Shown here: in pieces, positions 1-10,430 of the stretch
Layout: the number at the start of each line of letters is the position of its first letter
How positions within the stretch are numbered: position 1 is the first letter of the stretch
DNA from: Glandiceps talaboti
Taxonomy: Eukaryota; Hemichordata; Enteropneusta; Spengelidae
Length of the DNA stretch: 64,000 nucleotides
Direction of reading: 5' to 3'
NCBI RefSeq assembly: GCF_964340395.1
Contig: NC_135551.1
Span: forward strand, 10,572,879 to 10,636,878
Program-made: the position numbers and the translations under genes
The notes under the pieces: model-generated
The model's database searches: none
The model's input: only the letters and a program-made list of their open reading frames with translations
What the model was told of the DNA's origin: nothing

Positions 1-112
1 AGAGGAGCAGAAATTTGACGTACTTTAGATTCATCTTGTGTTTTTGTTCTAAATTGCATATATTCGGCGAAATTTAGTTCACGTGCACTAGCGCACACAT
101 TCTCTGTACTTA

Positions 113-450
113 GGCCTAGAAAACTGTATAGTTCAGATCACACTCAAGTTTAGAATAGGTTGGGTAGGTAGATTTTTTATTTCATTTTTTTATATATATG
201 TTTTTCATGTGTGAGTGTCTAGTTCAGGTAGTTTTGTGTTCCGTTGTTTTCCATATGGTCACTATGTTATTGGTTTCTTCCCACTAGATGTCACATTCCG
301 CATGCACTATTTCTTGCGAGACTTGAAGTTCACAATTTTCTCGATATTATTATATTTTTCTCGAACACGTAAAAAGAAGTTTAAGGTCAGCGTGAAAAAC
401 TGGGTGGGGTCGGGTAAACGGAAGCAAACATTTTTTTCTTTACGCCTTAT
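113..450 (+). mobile_element. MITE of the GGCCTA-ended family (first in copy 1)
   Basis: Non-coding element of about 340 bp with a shared core: a GGGGTAGGTAGATTTT box near the left end, TGTGAGTGTCTAGTTCAGG, TCCGCATGCACTATTTCT, and a GGGTCGGGTAAACGGAAGCAAAC box at the right. Other members lie at 1553-1926, 22920-26532 (split), 27459-27795, 28895-29267, 38187-38545 (reversed) and 38536-38908. The ends match as inverted repeats (GGAACC-type boxes near AGGCCTA). No transposase frame is visible, so it would be non-autonomous. Open frames across it are chance products. Confidence 0.7.
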
Positions 451-1552
451 CAACACCTTAACTACAAAAGCTGTTATCACCGAAGGAGTGAAAATTTTCC
501 GTAGAAATTCGAGAAAATGATGTTCAGCAGTCGCTTTGGCGCGAGAGCCCCCCCCCCCCAACATTCTCCAAACGAAAGAAGTTCGCTCTTTGAGTGCCTA
601 TTCTGTGACATTGTGCGATCGTCCCTTTTATTTGCATGGCTTTTTACACACACGGTATTTATAAAGTGCATAGATAAGGGATAGTTACGATTCTTTTGTC
701 TGGTCAGACGGAGATGTTCCATGAAGCGATCACCAAGACGACGTACAGTCGAACCTATATGTAATGCAATACACTACGTTAGTACTAATACAAGTAAAAA
801 TACTTGTAACAGCCACACTGTTCTTAGGGCCAAAAACATGATTAGTATTAATAATGAAACAACATGTATCACATCGAGTACAATCGCATGGAAATGAACC
901 AACATTAACTTCTAATCCATATTGTTCTGTATGGACCACCATAGCTCGACTTAAAACTCATCATTTCTAGAATAGCTATTTATTAACATTTTCCATCTTG
1001 TTTTTAGTTCAAATGATTAATTTTAACTTTTAACCTTTTTTTGCATTTTTAGTGTCATGTATATTTTTAATAAGTGTTATTGAACACGTGTTTTGACTAT
1101 GGATACCGACATTATATAAATAATCAACGACTATTATTACTGTTATTTATATTACCTAAAAGTTTAATGTATGTAAAATAAAGTAATGTAAATGCAAGTC
1201 TATTCATAAAAGAGTCTCTATGGTAACATTTGTCACTTCCTACTCGCAATCCATTGATTTAGGGGTAGGGGTACACCAAAGTAGTTATGTGTAAGCAAGT
1301 GTAAAATAATATCTATATTTGTCATATATAAAAACCTACTTATATAAGGATGCTTTTATGGCTGCCTGCAGCCGTGACTAATTTACATATAAATGGGGAT
1401 TACATCTGAAAATATTAATTTGCATACAAAAACGTAGGTATGGCATTACTATAATAATGAATCTCTCTCTCTGCTAAATTACTGACTAGACTTCTACTGT
1501 TACAAATGTATTTCTGGGTTACAGATATACTAAACTACATGTTTTATTAGAT
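450..1552. other. Gene-free stretch between two MITEs
   Basis: No coding frame or RNA gene is supported. There is a C-run near 550-559. The part 950-1550 is also found, more diverged, at 22370-22920, and the part 440-660 at 26530-26740, so this stretch belongs to a larger repeated unit. A CTCTCTCTCT tract lies near 1462. Confidence 0.6.
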
Positions 1553-1926
1553 CTAATAAAAACAACTGTGTGCTTTCAATAACGCTCAATTTTAGAATAT
1601 GTGGGGTAGGTAGATTTTATTTTATTTATATTATATATTGTTTTTTCGTGTGTGTGAGTATCTAGTTCAGGTTTTCCACTGTTTTGCAAATGGTCTTTGT
1701 GTTATGTATTTCTTCTTATCAGATGTACAGTTTGGAAGAACAGTTTTATGTTGTCCTTTTAAGTTGATATCAGTTTCCGCATCCACTATTTCTCGTAAGA
1801 CTTCACAATTTTTTGCGATTTTGTTATTTTTTCTCAAATAGGTAAATAAAAAAAGTTTAGCGTTGGCCATTAAAAGCTAGGTGGGGTTGGGCAACCGGAA
1901 TCAAACACTTGTGTTCTTAGGCCTAA
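1553..1926 (+). mobile_element. MITE of the GGCCTA-ended family (second in copy 1)
   Basis: Same family as 113-450, ending in a TTAGGCCTAAG palindrome at about 1917-1927. It has the GTGGGGTAGGTAGATTTTAT box near the left end and GGGTTGGGCAACCGGAATC near the right. The copy at 28895-29267 is its partner in the other duplicate. It is also the apparent counterpart of the split element at 22920-26532, because the left flanks of the two match for about 550 bp. Confidence 0.7.
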
Positions 1927-2940
1927 GGTACTATTTTAGCATTTATCATGTCTTGTTCTTGGTTGAATATAATTCTCTGTAGAACAATTGAACAAAATGA
2001 CGATATACTACATAAACACAAAACAAACAAAAAACTACCTTCTGAACACATGAAGTGGTTTACTGGCGACAATTTGTCAGTGTCTGTAACATATAAAAAT
2101 GTTGCTAATGTTCTGGAATGTGGTCTGATATTACGGTACCTAACCCTAACACTACTCTTAACCCTAACCCTAACCGATGTGGCAGCAGTGGGATGCCAAA
2201 TCCCCCCCCCATGCAACTATTACAATACATGTATAATGAGTCAAGTAAAAGTGACCATTCCTTTATCAAACTTTCTAAAATATTGCCCTCCCTGAAAACT
2301 GATTTGTAAAATGTGACCCCTCCCCCATTCCCCGGACAGTCCCCTTGTAACTACTGAAGGCTACCTAAGCTTACTAATCTTTCCAATTCTGTTCAAGGTC
2401 TGTTCAACTCAGTGACCTTCTGATCATGGATCGGTTTCAACGAAACCTTGCACAACAGACACATACTGAATCCTGTCCAGGTCTACATCACTTTATTTCA
2501 TGACCTTCGCAATAATAACTAGATATAACAAGTCGTATCTGTTGATAAATTCGGAATATGAATGAGCAATTTGAAAAGTCGAAGACTTATTCTATTATAA
2601 GAAGGTTCATTCCACAATTACCCATCACTGTTATCTTTGACACTGATTGTTGTTTCTTTCAGAATGGGCTTTAGTTGCTTAGTGTATGTTTCTTGAATGT
2701 TTATGCACATGACTACCCAACACTTGTCTTTATAAAATACATTACAATTTTGCTGTTACCAATGGCATGGTCTTGGTTGTTAGGAAATTGTTTATTCTTT
2801 TATTAAATACTCATTCCCTAGGGTACCACCAACACTGTAGCTATTGCATAATCCTGTTTTGTTATGAGACTTCACTTTCATTAAACAATGATGACATACA
2901 TTCCACATATTTCCTAATTTTGACCGTACAATCCATTTTC
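1927..2940. other. Upstream region/probable intron of acyltransferase copy 1
   Basis: Apart from the telomere-type tract and a C-run near 2202-2210, no feature is supported. The last bases before 2943 form a splice acceptor (ATCCATTTTCAG), so some of this stretch is probably an intron that joins an unseen 5' exon to the coding exon. Confidence 0.45.
2139..2175. repeat. Interstitial telomere-type repeat (CCCTAA)n
   Basis: About six imperfect units of CCTAA/CCCTAA, broken once by ACACTACTC. This is the C-rich form of the TTAGGG repeat used at the telomeres of most animals. A matching tract lies at 29478-29514. The short internal tract could be a relic of break repair; it is not a chromosome end. 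Confidence 0.8.
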
Positions 2941-2973
2941 AGGGAGCAAGAATCCCAAATATTTGTGATCGAA

Positions 2974-4422
2974 ATGGAGGCTTGTAATGCAGGATCAACG
3001 AGTGATGCTCCAAGACCAGTACATGTAAATCATCGAAGATTAGATGATCAAGAGAGTTATTTTGATGAAAGCCATAAAGACGGGAAGTTGTTTCCATGCA
3101 CTGTTGTCTTGCTAAAATGTAAACTTGAACTGACAGAAAAGCATTTTGTCAAAGCATTGGATATGGTTAGGCAGCGTCATACTTCCCTTAGAGCTCGTAT
3201 TGTTGCTGTTCAAGATGGTGACAATATTACGAAGTACTTTCATGAGATGCCACATGAGGAGGCTTTAGATCTAGAGACCGTCTCAGAAGGCGTGGATGAC
3301 TGGGGCAAGGTGATTTCACGAGAGTGTGCGACACCCCCTAACTCTGGGCAAGGACCATTGTGGAGATGCAAACTACTACAAGGCTATTGGGAGGATGTTC
3401 AGAAGTCAGAAGAAACCGAGACTAGATATTACAAGACAGGCTTTGTTTTAACAGCTCACCATGCAATCATGGATGGCAGATCGCTTTGGATTTTTTCGTC
3501 TGAAGTGATCGATAATCTTAATAAGATCATTAATAGAGAAAACCAAGATGAGATTGAAAGTCTACCGTTTCCTCCTTTTTATGAAGATTTAATTTCAGAG
3601 CCCAGCGAATTAAAACGTCATACATGTACAGTTACTCCTGCTGTAAGTCAAAGAAATGAGGCTAGTCTCAATCAGAATGAATACTCAGTCAATAGTCATA
3701 CAAGAACAGAGACCCAAATCTTTCCTTTCATAATTGACAAGGCTTTAACATCAAGATTGGTACGGAAGGCGAAGGAGCATGGTATTGCTGTTACAGGTGT
3801 TGTAACAGCTGCAGCAGTTATGGCGTTGACATCAGTCCTACAAGATGATGCAATTGACGTTGTACGATATGCTGTCATGACCAGTCTTAGAAGACATTTC
3901 AAAGGAAAACATTGCGAAGAATTTATTGCAAATTATGTTTCCAGCTTAATGCTTGCTGCAGAAATAACATCAGAATCAACTGGTCCACGAGGTTTCTGGG
4001 AAATTGCCCGTGGGATACATAAAGACATACACAGTAGCCTTGAAGCAGGGAAGGACTTACAGGTGAAGAAGAAACCACCGAATTGGCCAGAACTTAAAAT
4101 ACAAAAGAAATCTTCAACAGCCTTGGAATCTGTTGTTGAAGAACCAACTCAAAAGAGATTGGTTGCAAACATGATTAGTAACGATACGTTATCTTTCACA
4201 ATGAGTAATATCGGTAGGCAAGAATGTGTTCAAGGGTCTATGGTTAATTTTGATTCCTGTTATTGGACAGTTGCTAGACAAACTGATCCATTTATTCATA
4301 ATCTTGTTTCTGTCAATGGAACGATGTTCTGGAGTCTTACTTACAGTACAGATATTGTGTCCTTAGATCTTGTCAAAGAATATGGCAAAGAAATCCAGGC
4401 CATTTTAGAGACAGTTTGTTAA
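2974..4422 (+). CDS. HHxxxDG acyltransferase (alcohol acetyltransferase/condensation-like), copy 1
   Basis: A single open exon encodes 482 residues from the ATG at 2974. Translation is open upstream to 2767, but a splice acceptor (TTTTCAG) ends at 2942, so I take the ATG after it as the start. The protein has the superfamily hallmark H162-H163-A-I-M-D167-G168, in which the second His is the expected general base. An N-terminal segment at about residues 60-77 (ALDMVRQRHTSLRARI) is typical of these enzymes, as are SFTMSNIG and VNGTMFWSLTYS near the C-terminus. The length fits one two-lobed CoA-dependent acyltransferase domain (chloramphenicol-acetyltransferase fold). There is no signal peptide and no carrier or adenylation domain, so it is a stand-alone, probably cytosolic enzyme. 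The acceptor is unknown. The copy at 30316-31764 differs by one silent change (Ile179) and S458R. Confidence 0.85.
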   Translation: MEACNAGSTSDAPRPVHVNHRRLDDQESYFDESHKDGKLFPCTVVLLKCKLELTEKHFVKALDMVRQRHTSLRARIVAVQDGDNITKYFHEMPHEEALDLETVSEGVDDWGKVISRECATPPNSGQGPLWRCKLLQGYWEDVQKSEETETRYYKTGFVLTAHHAIMDGRSLWIFSSEVIDNLNKIINRENQDEIESLPFPPFYEDLISEPSELKRHTCTVTPAVSQRNEASLNQNEYSVNSHTRTETQIFPFIIDKALTSRLVRKAKEHGIAVTGVVTAAAVMALTSVLQDDAIDVVRYAVMTSLRRHFKGKHCEEFIANYVSSLMLAAEITSESTGPRGFWEIARGIHKDIHSSLEAGKDLQVKKKPPNWPELKIQKKSSTALESVVEEPTQKRLVANMISNDTLSFTMSNIGRQECVQGSMVNFDSCYWTVARQTDPFIHNLVSVNGTMFWSLTYSTDIVSLDLVKEYGKEIQAILETVC

Positions 4423-4840
4423 AGCCACAAGTAGCTGTAACTAGAGGGCTTGGAGAGGCGGGGACTATTTTGCTAGACGGAAGCAGTATGGGGCGAGATC
4501 ATCGCCAAATTAGAATTCCTTTGTGTATGATTTTGTTATATTTAGTTGTCTAATCCCTATGATATCACTTTTACCTTTATTTAGTAGTTATTTCAATAGT
4601 AATTTACCAAATTATCATTATTTTATCATTATTTTATAATCAATTGACTGTTTTATTATGATTTTATATTTACTTGATAAATATTCTCTTATGATTTGAC
4701 GATATTATTATTTTGTCATTTAATTATTAATTAACGGTTTTATCCTTATTTTGAAGTTGTATAATCAATATGTTATCATTATTTGAAGATGTTATATCAT
4801 TATTTGATTATTAATTGACGGTTTCATCCATATTTTGAAG
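4423..4840. other. 3' flank of acyltransferase copy 1, AT-rich degenerate repeats
   Basis: After the stop comes a conserved tail (AAAGCCACAAGTAGCTGTAA) that recurs at 5760, 11418, 31762 and 36868. It is followed by degenerate short repeats of the kind TTATCATTATTTTGAAG/GTTTTATCCTTATTTTGAAGTT. No other gene is seen. Confidence 0.6.
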
Positions 4841-5104
4841 TTATTTAATCAATATGTTATCATTATTTGATGGTGTTATCGCTAATTTACCATTATTTGT
4901 CATCATGTCCTCACTCTCTATGACTTTAAAATGAAGCATTAATTCCATAACAATCCCAGTGACAGTTAATTTGAAAGTAAAGTTGTCAGAAATGTAATGG
5001 TTCATTTTTGCATGTTTGAAGATGGCTCTCACAGGTTGCACAGTCCTGTTTCCCTCGCATTCATCCTGTGTCTCGAAAATGTACAGAACCATGATCGAAC
5101 TCAA
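4841..5104 (-). other. Possible exon, 87-residue minus-strand frame (tandem unit 1)
   Basis: An open minus-strand frame repeated at 6181-6444 and 32183-32446, with one residue differing (T/A). It contains a stretch with an N-glycosylation-like NFT and alternating hydrophobic residues (HYISDNFTFKLTVTG). A possible acceptor (GAGACACAG) and donor (GAGAGTGAGG) lie inside, and a strong donor-like GGTGAGTGA lies just upstream at about 5111-5119. I do not recognise it. Conservation among recent copies says nothing about function, so chance is a real alternative. Confidence 0.18.
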
Positions 5105-5688
5105 TTAACTTCACTCACCGCTATCGTGGCTACGAGTGTGATGACTACTTAGAATCAACGTGATTTTTCTATCTAAATTGGATATAAACTCCCCTGAAAG
5201 ATAAATTTACAAGATATCCCTAAACTCATGTTCTTTGTAGAAGTTTAATTATTTTGAAATATAGCTCAGGAAACAAGTGTACCTGTGGTCTCCCTACGCT
5301 CCCAGAGAACACTTTCAGGGTTTGATATCTTAGGGGAGAACCATTTGATTTCGGAGGGGGGAGGGGTGGAGGAAGTGGGTATGACAGCAATTTTCCCCCA
5401 TCACTGTGATAGCATTTTTTCTATTGTCAGTCCTGCATCAAATTATTTTTTCCATATGCAATTTTTTTTCTCTCGGTTACCAATTTTGTAATGCGCATTC
5501 CAAACCTATACCTATACAACTAACTTGTTCTGTGTAAGTAGCACTAAGTAGCAGTTTACAATCCATGCTCCTGCTATTTAAATTTTATGTATAAGAGATT
5601 GCTGGTAAAATATTTGATATTTGTCAGCCACTCCATTTGTTGAATGTTCCTCTCGTGACACTTTATCATTGACATTCTACTCTGGCAG

Positions 5689-5762
5689 CAGATATTGTGT
5701 CCTTAGATCTTGTCAAAGAATATGGCAAAGAAATCCAGGCCATTTTAGAGACAGTTTGTTAA
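5689..5762 (+). pseudogene. Orphan 3' tail of the acyltransferase gene
   Basis: This is the start of tandem unit 2. It repeats the last 24 codons and the stop of the acyltransferase (ending ...ILETVC-stop) without any of the gene body. There is no upstream splice signal or start that would make it a gene. It is a by-product of the 1340-bp duplication. Confidence 0.85.
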
Positions 5763-6180
5763 AGCCACAAGTAGCTGTAACTAGAGGGCTTGGAGAGGCG
5801 GGGACTATTTTGCTAGACGGAAGCAGTATGGGGCGAGATCATCGCCAAATTAGAATTCCTTTGTGTATGATTTTGTTATATTTAGTTGTCTAATCCCTAT
5901 GATATCACTTTTACCTTTATTTAGTAGTTATTTCAATAGTAATTTACCAAATTATCATTATTTTATCATTATTTTATAATCAATTGACTGTTTTATTATG
6001 ATTTTATATTTACTTGATAAATATTCTCTTATGATTTGACGATATTATTATTTTGTCATTTAATTATTAATTAACGGTTTTATCCTTATTTTGAAGTTGT
6101 ATAATCAACATGTTATCATTATTTGAAGATGTTATATCATTATTTGATTATTAATTGACGGTTTCATCCATATTTTGAAG

Positions 6181-6444
6181 TTATTTAATCAATATGTTAT
6201 CATTATTTGATGGTGCTATAGCTAATTTACCATTATTTGTCATCATGTCCTCACTCTCTATGACTTTAAAATGAAGCATTAATTCCATAACAATCCCAGT
6301 GACAGTTAATTTGAAAGTAAAGTTGTCAGAAATGTAATGGTTCATTTTTGCATGTTTGAAGATGGCTCTCACAGGTTGCACAGTCCTGTTTCCCTCGCAT
6401 TCATCCTGTGTCTCGAAAATGTACAGAACCATGATCGAACTCAA
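6181..6444 (-). other. Possible exon, 87-residue frame (tandem unit 2)
   Basis: Second copy of the frame at 4841-5104, identical in translation to the copy at 32183-32446. The same caveats apply. Confidence 0.18.
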
Positions 6445-7061
6445 TTAACTTCACTCACCGCTATCGTGGCTACGAGTGTGATGACTACTTAGAATCAACG
6501 TGATTTTTCTATCTAAATTGGATATAAACTCCACTGAAAGATAAATTTACAAGATATCCCTAAACTCATGTTCTTTGTAGAAGTTTAATTATTCTGAAAT
6601 ATAGCTCAGGAAACAAGTACCTGTGGTCTCCCTACTCTCCCAGAGAACACTTTCAGGGTTTGATATCTTAGGGGAGAACCATTTGATTTCGGGGGGGGGG
6701 GGTGGAGGGGTGAAGGAAGTGGGTATGACAGCAATTTTCCCCCATCACTGTGATAGCATTTTTTCTATTGTCAGTCCTGCATCAAATTATTTTTTCCATA
6801 TGCAATTTTTTTTCTCTCGGTTACCAATTTTGTAACGCGCAGTCCAAACCTATACCTACATTATTACATGTCATTGGCTCACAACTAACTTGTTCTGTGT
6901 ATGTAGCACTAAGTAGCTATAGCAGTTTACAAACCATGCTCCTGCTATTTAAATTTTATGTATAAGAGATTGCTGGTAAAATATTTGATATTTGTCAGCC
7001 ACTCCATTTGTTGAATGTTCCTCTCGTGACACTTTATCATTGACATTCTACTCTGGCAGCA

Positions 7062-7997
7062 GGCTGAGATATATTTGTCTTTTTTAACTTCTGAGTTTAA
7101 AACAAATATATATATATATCTCATATGTTGCATCCATATTTTCTTCTATGCTATGTACTAAAATCAGTTTACATAGAATATTAGATATCACTTAGGAACA
7201 ATGGAAGGATGGTCATATTAAAGAAAATATTTTCAGTAAAGTGGAAAAGCAAATTTGAAACATGCAATATAGTATAGCGTATCAGTATACCACATTAGTA
7301 AAAGCTGTGTTATGGAAAGAGCTGATGAATATGACATATGTTCCTTGTGTTGTGATAGTGCATGCAATCATTGGAATCGGAGGGCCTTGCTCTGAATGCA
7401 TTTTGACATGTTTGTTGAAACTAATTGTTTTCACATAGCAGAGGAAATGGCTAATTTACAGTAATTCTGGTCCTGGATATTTTCAACTTCGAAGCTGCTT
7501 TTTTACACATTAATTAAGATACTGCCATTCAACTCTTACATTGATGTATTATTTCGTATGTTCAATTTGAAGGATTTTAAAATCAGACAATTGTTTGTTA
7601 CATGTATTAATTTGTTAACAACTTTCTCAAGCCATCACGGGATCAAATCTCTTTTTTCTCCTTCACTTGCCGACACCACCCCCCCCCCCCCCGCCAAATC
7701 CTTCATCATCACCTCCAGAAATGAAATGGTTCTCCCCTTATTTCAGTGTACTGGGATTGCTGCTCGGAGTTCGCGTTGACCAAAGTGTTCCATGGTTTCG
7801 TAAAATGGTAATGGCTTTATTTATGCCATTGAAAACACGGGGAGTAATCAAGGTTACAGCTTGGTATACAAGTTGTCGCTATATGGAGAGTTAAACTCTA
7901 AAGTTCAAGTCAAAACCCGGATATCTTCGAACACATTGTACAGCATCAAAGGCGCCATTTCATTCTTGGAGTGCCTATTTAGTATTTGAGTACATAG
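7062..7997. other. Non-coding stretch with possible relic exon near 7800-7920
   Basis: Contains a short TA repeat (about 7108-7121) and a C-run at 7677-7692. The part 7800-7920 is a damaged version of the frame at 33788-33975 in block copy 2 (Gly-Asn-Gly-Phe-Ile-Tyr-Ala pattern). The region around CCATGGTTTCGTAAAATGG is altered, and the splice-like CCAG is lost in this copy. No other feature is supported. Confidence 0.35.
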
Positions 7998-8040
7998 TGT
8001 TACAAAGTATATAACTGTATTATAAATTATCATAGATACA

Positions 8041-8796
8041 TTGGCAAATAGTTGCCAACAGGATCACAAGGTAGTATACAGTCATACTTTAAACGTACCA
8101 GTCCTTATGTCCTTGTATAGCACAGCCCTTCCGAATTTGAAATTTTCCACTTTGAGTGAAACTCCCATGACTGTTCAATTGCCCCACATAAAAAATATGG
8201 AAAATGAGTCGCAACAAACCTTGGGCAGGGAAAATAATATCAAAATCGATTTAAATCGTGCTGCCACTATGCTTCGTGAAAATTCTAAAGTTTTTCTCAC
8301 TCCAATGGATCAATTTAAAGAGGAAAATATCAAAATTAGTGATAATCCACTGGGTTTTACTTTATTCTCAACCCCGACTTGGATACCATTGGCATTGTCA
8401 TGTTTTAACTTAGCACTAACAATGTATCTGATGTGGAAAATGAGAAATTTGAATATAGCATTACAAATATTAATGACTAGAAAAGTTGATGCACAGTAAA
8501 TTTGTTGGTTTAAATCTACGATCCCACCACCTACACAAGCATTTGAACCTACGCAGAACACCGATTATATCAAATATATTATTGAAGCACTGTGTATCTT
8601 TGCTCTCTGTTTGATATTCATGGCCACCTACAAATACTGCCTTCGTACATTTAGACAATATTGGCGAAAACTAACAATTAAGAATAGAGATCATGAAGAG
8701 GGTCCTGTTGAGATGTCTAGCATTCCGATGCTACCCACTCAATCTAATGATAGTATGAACAATAGTAGTACCCTTGACTGTTTGTACGATTCATGA
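8041..8796 (+). pseudogene. Retroelement membrane-protein (env-like?) remnant, copy 1
   Basis: One reading frame holds two segments separated by a TAA at 8497-8499. The first (to 8499) is 152 codons without an ATG at its start; its first internal ATG is at 8109. Near its end it has a hydrophobic segment starting TWIPLALSCFNLALTMYLMW, likely transmembrane, followed by a basic residue. The second (8500-8796) has another hydrophobic stretch (IIEALCIFALCLIFMATY) followed by a basic tail. The place between LTR pieces suggests the 3' membrane-protein frame of an LTR element. I do not recognise the family, and no receptor-binding or fusion part is visible. It is non-functional as it stands. Confidence 0.45.
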
Positions 8797-8997
8797 CAAC
8801 CCCTAAGAAGGCCCCTTCATTCATGAAAATAAGGACGCACCTAATGCGAATATTGACATACCAGACGTGACTAATACACGGCCTCATAGTGTTGATGCTA
8901 GTAAATCCAGCGCTAATAAGACCTTACATACTCCGGTTAAACATGCTAAGGCTAATTCACAGTGTGACCCCTTGAGTTTAACTTGGTTTACAATATA
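8781..8997 (+). pseudogene. Retroelement C-terminal frame, broken in copy 1
   Basis: A second frame, overlapping the end of the previous one, ends in the motif QCDPLSLTWFTI-stop. In copy 1 it is cut by a TAA in CCCTAAGAAGG; in block copy 2 the same site reads CCCTTAGAAGG and the frame is open (34760-34984). The motif reappears as QCDPLCLTWFTI-stop in the diverged element at 20378-20425, which shows that this was once a real coding C-terminus. Confidence 0.5.
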
Positions 8998-9180
8998 AAG
9001 GTAGCGTCACTGGAATTTTGATGGTTGACTATAGTCAATTTTGATTTCTGACTTTGAAATTATTATTAATGGTACCTATTTATAATGATGATTTCAATTT
9101 TGACGTCAATTTGTGACATATTATTGAGTTTTTTTGAGTATAATTACTTTTGAACATTATTACTTATTGAAATGAGAACA

Positions 9181-9876
9181 TTGAACTCTGAATGTTGAGA
9201 TCATTTCAACTGTGACTGTTGAAATAATATTGAACTCTGAACGTTGAGATCATTTCAACTATGACTGTTGAAATAATATTGAACTCTGAATGTTGAGATC
9301 ATTTCAACTATGACTGTTGAAATAATATTGAACTCTGAATGTTGAGATCATTTCAACTATGACTGTTGAAATAATATTGAACTCTGAATGTTGAGATCAT
9401 TTCAACTATGACTGTTGAAATAATATTGAACTCTGAATGTTGAGATCATTTCAACTATGACTGTTGAAATAATATTGAACTCTGAATGTTGAGATCATTT
9501 CAACTATGACTGTTGAAATAATATTGAACTCTGAATGTTGAGATCATTTCAACTATGACTGTTGAAATAATATTGAACTCTGAATGTTGAGATCATTTCA
9601 ACTATGACTGTTGAAATAATATTGAACTCTGAATGTTGAGATCATTTCAACTATGACTGTTGAAATAATATTGAACTCTGAATGTTGAGATCATTTCAAC
9701 TATGACTGTTGAAATAATATTGAACTCTGAATGTTGAGATCATTTCAACTATGACTGTTGAAATAATATTGAACTCTGAATGTTGAGATCATTTCAACTA
9801 TGACTGTTGAAATAATATTGAACTCTGAATGTTGAGATCATTTCAACTATGACTGTTGAAATAATATTGAACTCTA
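9181..9876 (+). repeat. 49-bp tandem array, 14 units
   Basis: Units read GAACTCTGAATGTTGAGATC...GTTGAAATAATATT. The first two units carry variants (CTGTGAC; GAACGTTGAG) and the next twelve look identical, which points to recent expansion of one unit. Block copy 2 has only the two variant units plus one standard unit (35168-35320). Each unit contains the small inverted repeat TTTCAAC/GTTGAAA with a 7-base loop. It lies inside the LTR element between the membrane-protein frame and the polypurine tract. Confidence 0.95.
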
Positions 9877-10412
9877 CACTGTGAGACAACTTTGAACTAC
9901 TGATAAGAAGAAACATTTTCAACCATGGACAACTTGAGTAATAATTAAGATAATGCGTTAAGATTAGATAAATGATATTTTAACTTGTTGAAGACAAGTA
10001 TTTTACGTTTATATAAGACACTTTTTCCATTTTAAGATATTTAGATAAGAGTGTTTACGATTTTAGGATAAGTATATTTTAACTTTCAATGCCGACGTGT
10101 GATTTTCTGTCGACTTAAGTGATTTCAATAATTTTATTAACATACTTTCATTAACATTCTAACATTTAAGTGATTTCAGAGACTTTAAACTTTTACTAAC
10201 ATTTTAACATTTTAACTACAACAAAAACAAACAAAAAAACCAAAACAAAACAAAAATTAATTATTACCAATTTTCTATTCTTTGATTACATTTTACCTTA
10301 CACAGAATGCCTTTGAATTTTGAATTTTACTCAAATTATTAACATTTCTATACCTTTTATTACTCTTTCATTATTCTTTTCAATTTCAATTGCTTGTTTT
10401 GGGGACAAAACA

Positions 10413-10430
10413 CTATGGAGTAGGGGGTGG
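10413..10430 (+). promoter_or_regulatory. Polypurine tract before 3' LTR
   Basis: ATGGAGTAGGGGGTGG directly precedes the TGTTAC start of the LTR, as expected for the plus-strand primer of an LTR element. The same arrangement is found just before 35882. Confidence 0.55.

Larger units (their letters stand above)
4349..7061 (+). repeat. 1340-bp tandem duplication covering the acyltransferase 3' end
   Basis: Unit 1 runs from 4349 to about 5688 and unit 2 from 5689 to about 7061. Both begin at CAGATATTGTGTCC, inside the last 25 codons of the acyltransferase, and end at CTACTCTGGCAGCA. The junction (GGCAGCAGATATT) shows only CAG-type microhomology. Block copy 2 has one unit (about 31691-33063), which resembles unit 2 more than unit 1: both have the extra bases after CCTATACCTA, the long G-run and a GCTATAGC site that unit 1 lacks. 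Confidence 0.92.

Noticed and set aside
215-520. 101-residue frame repeated at 27561
   Set aside because: It runs across a MITE and has no start context or protein features. It is present twice only because of the block duplication.
2767-2973. 69-residue N-terminal extension of the acyltransferase
   Set aside because: A splice acceptor (TTTTCAG) lies inside it, and the sequence is unlike the family. The start at 2974 gives the usual length.
9181-9876. Regular 49-bp repeats that might suggest a CRISPR array
   Set aside because: Units are contiguous with no unique spacers, in an animal genome and inside an LTR element; it is a simple tandem array.
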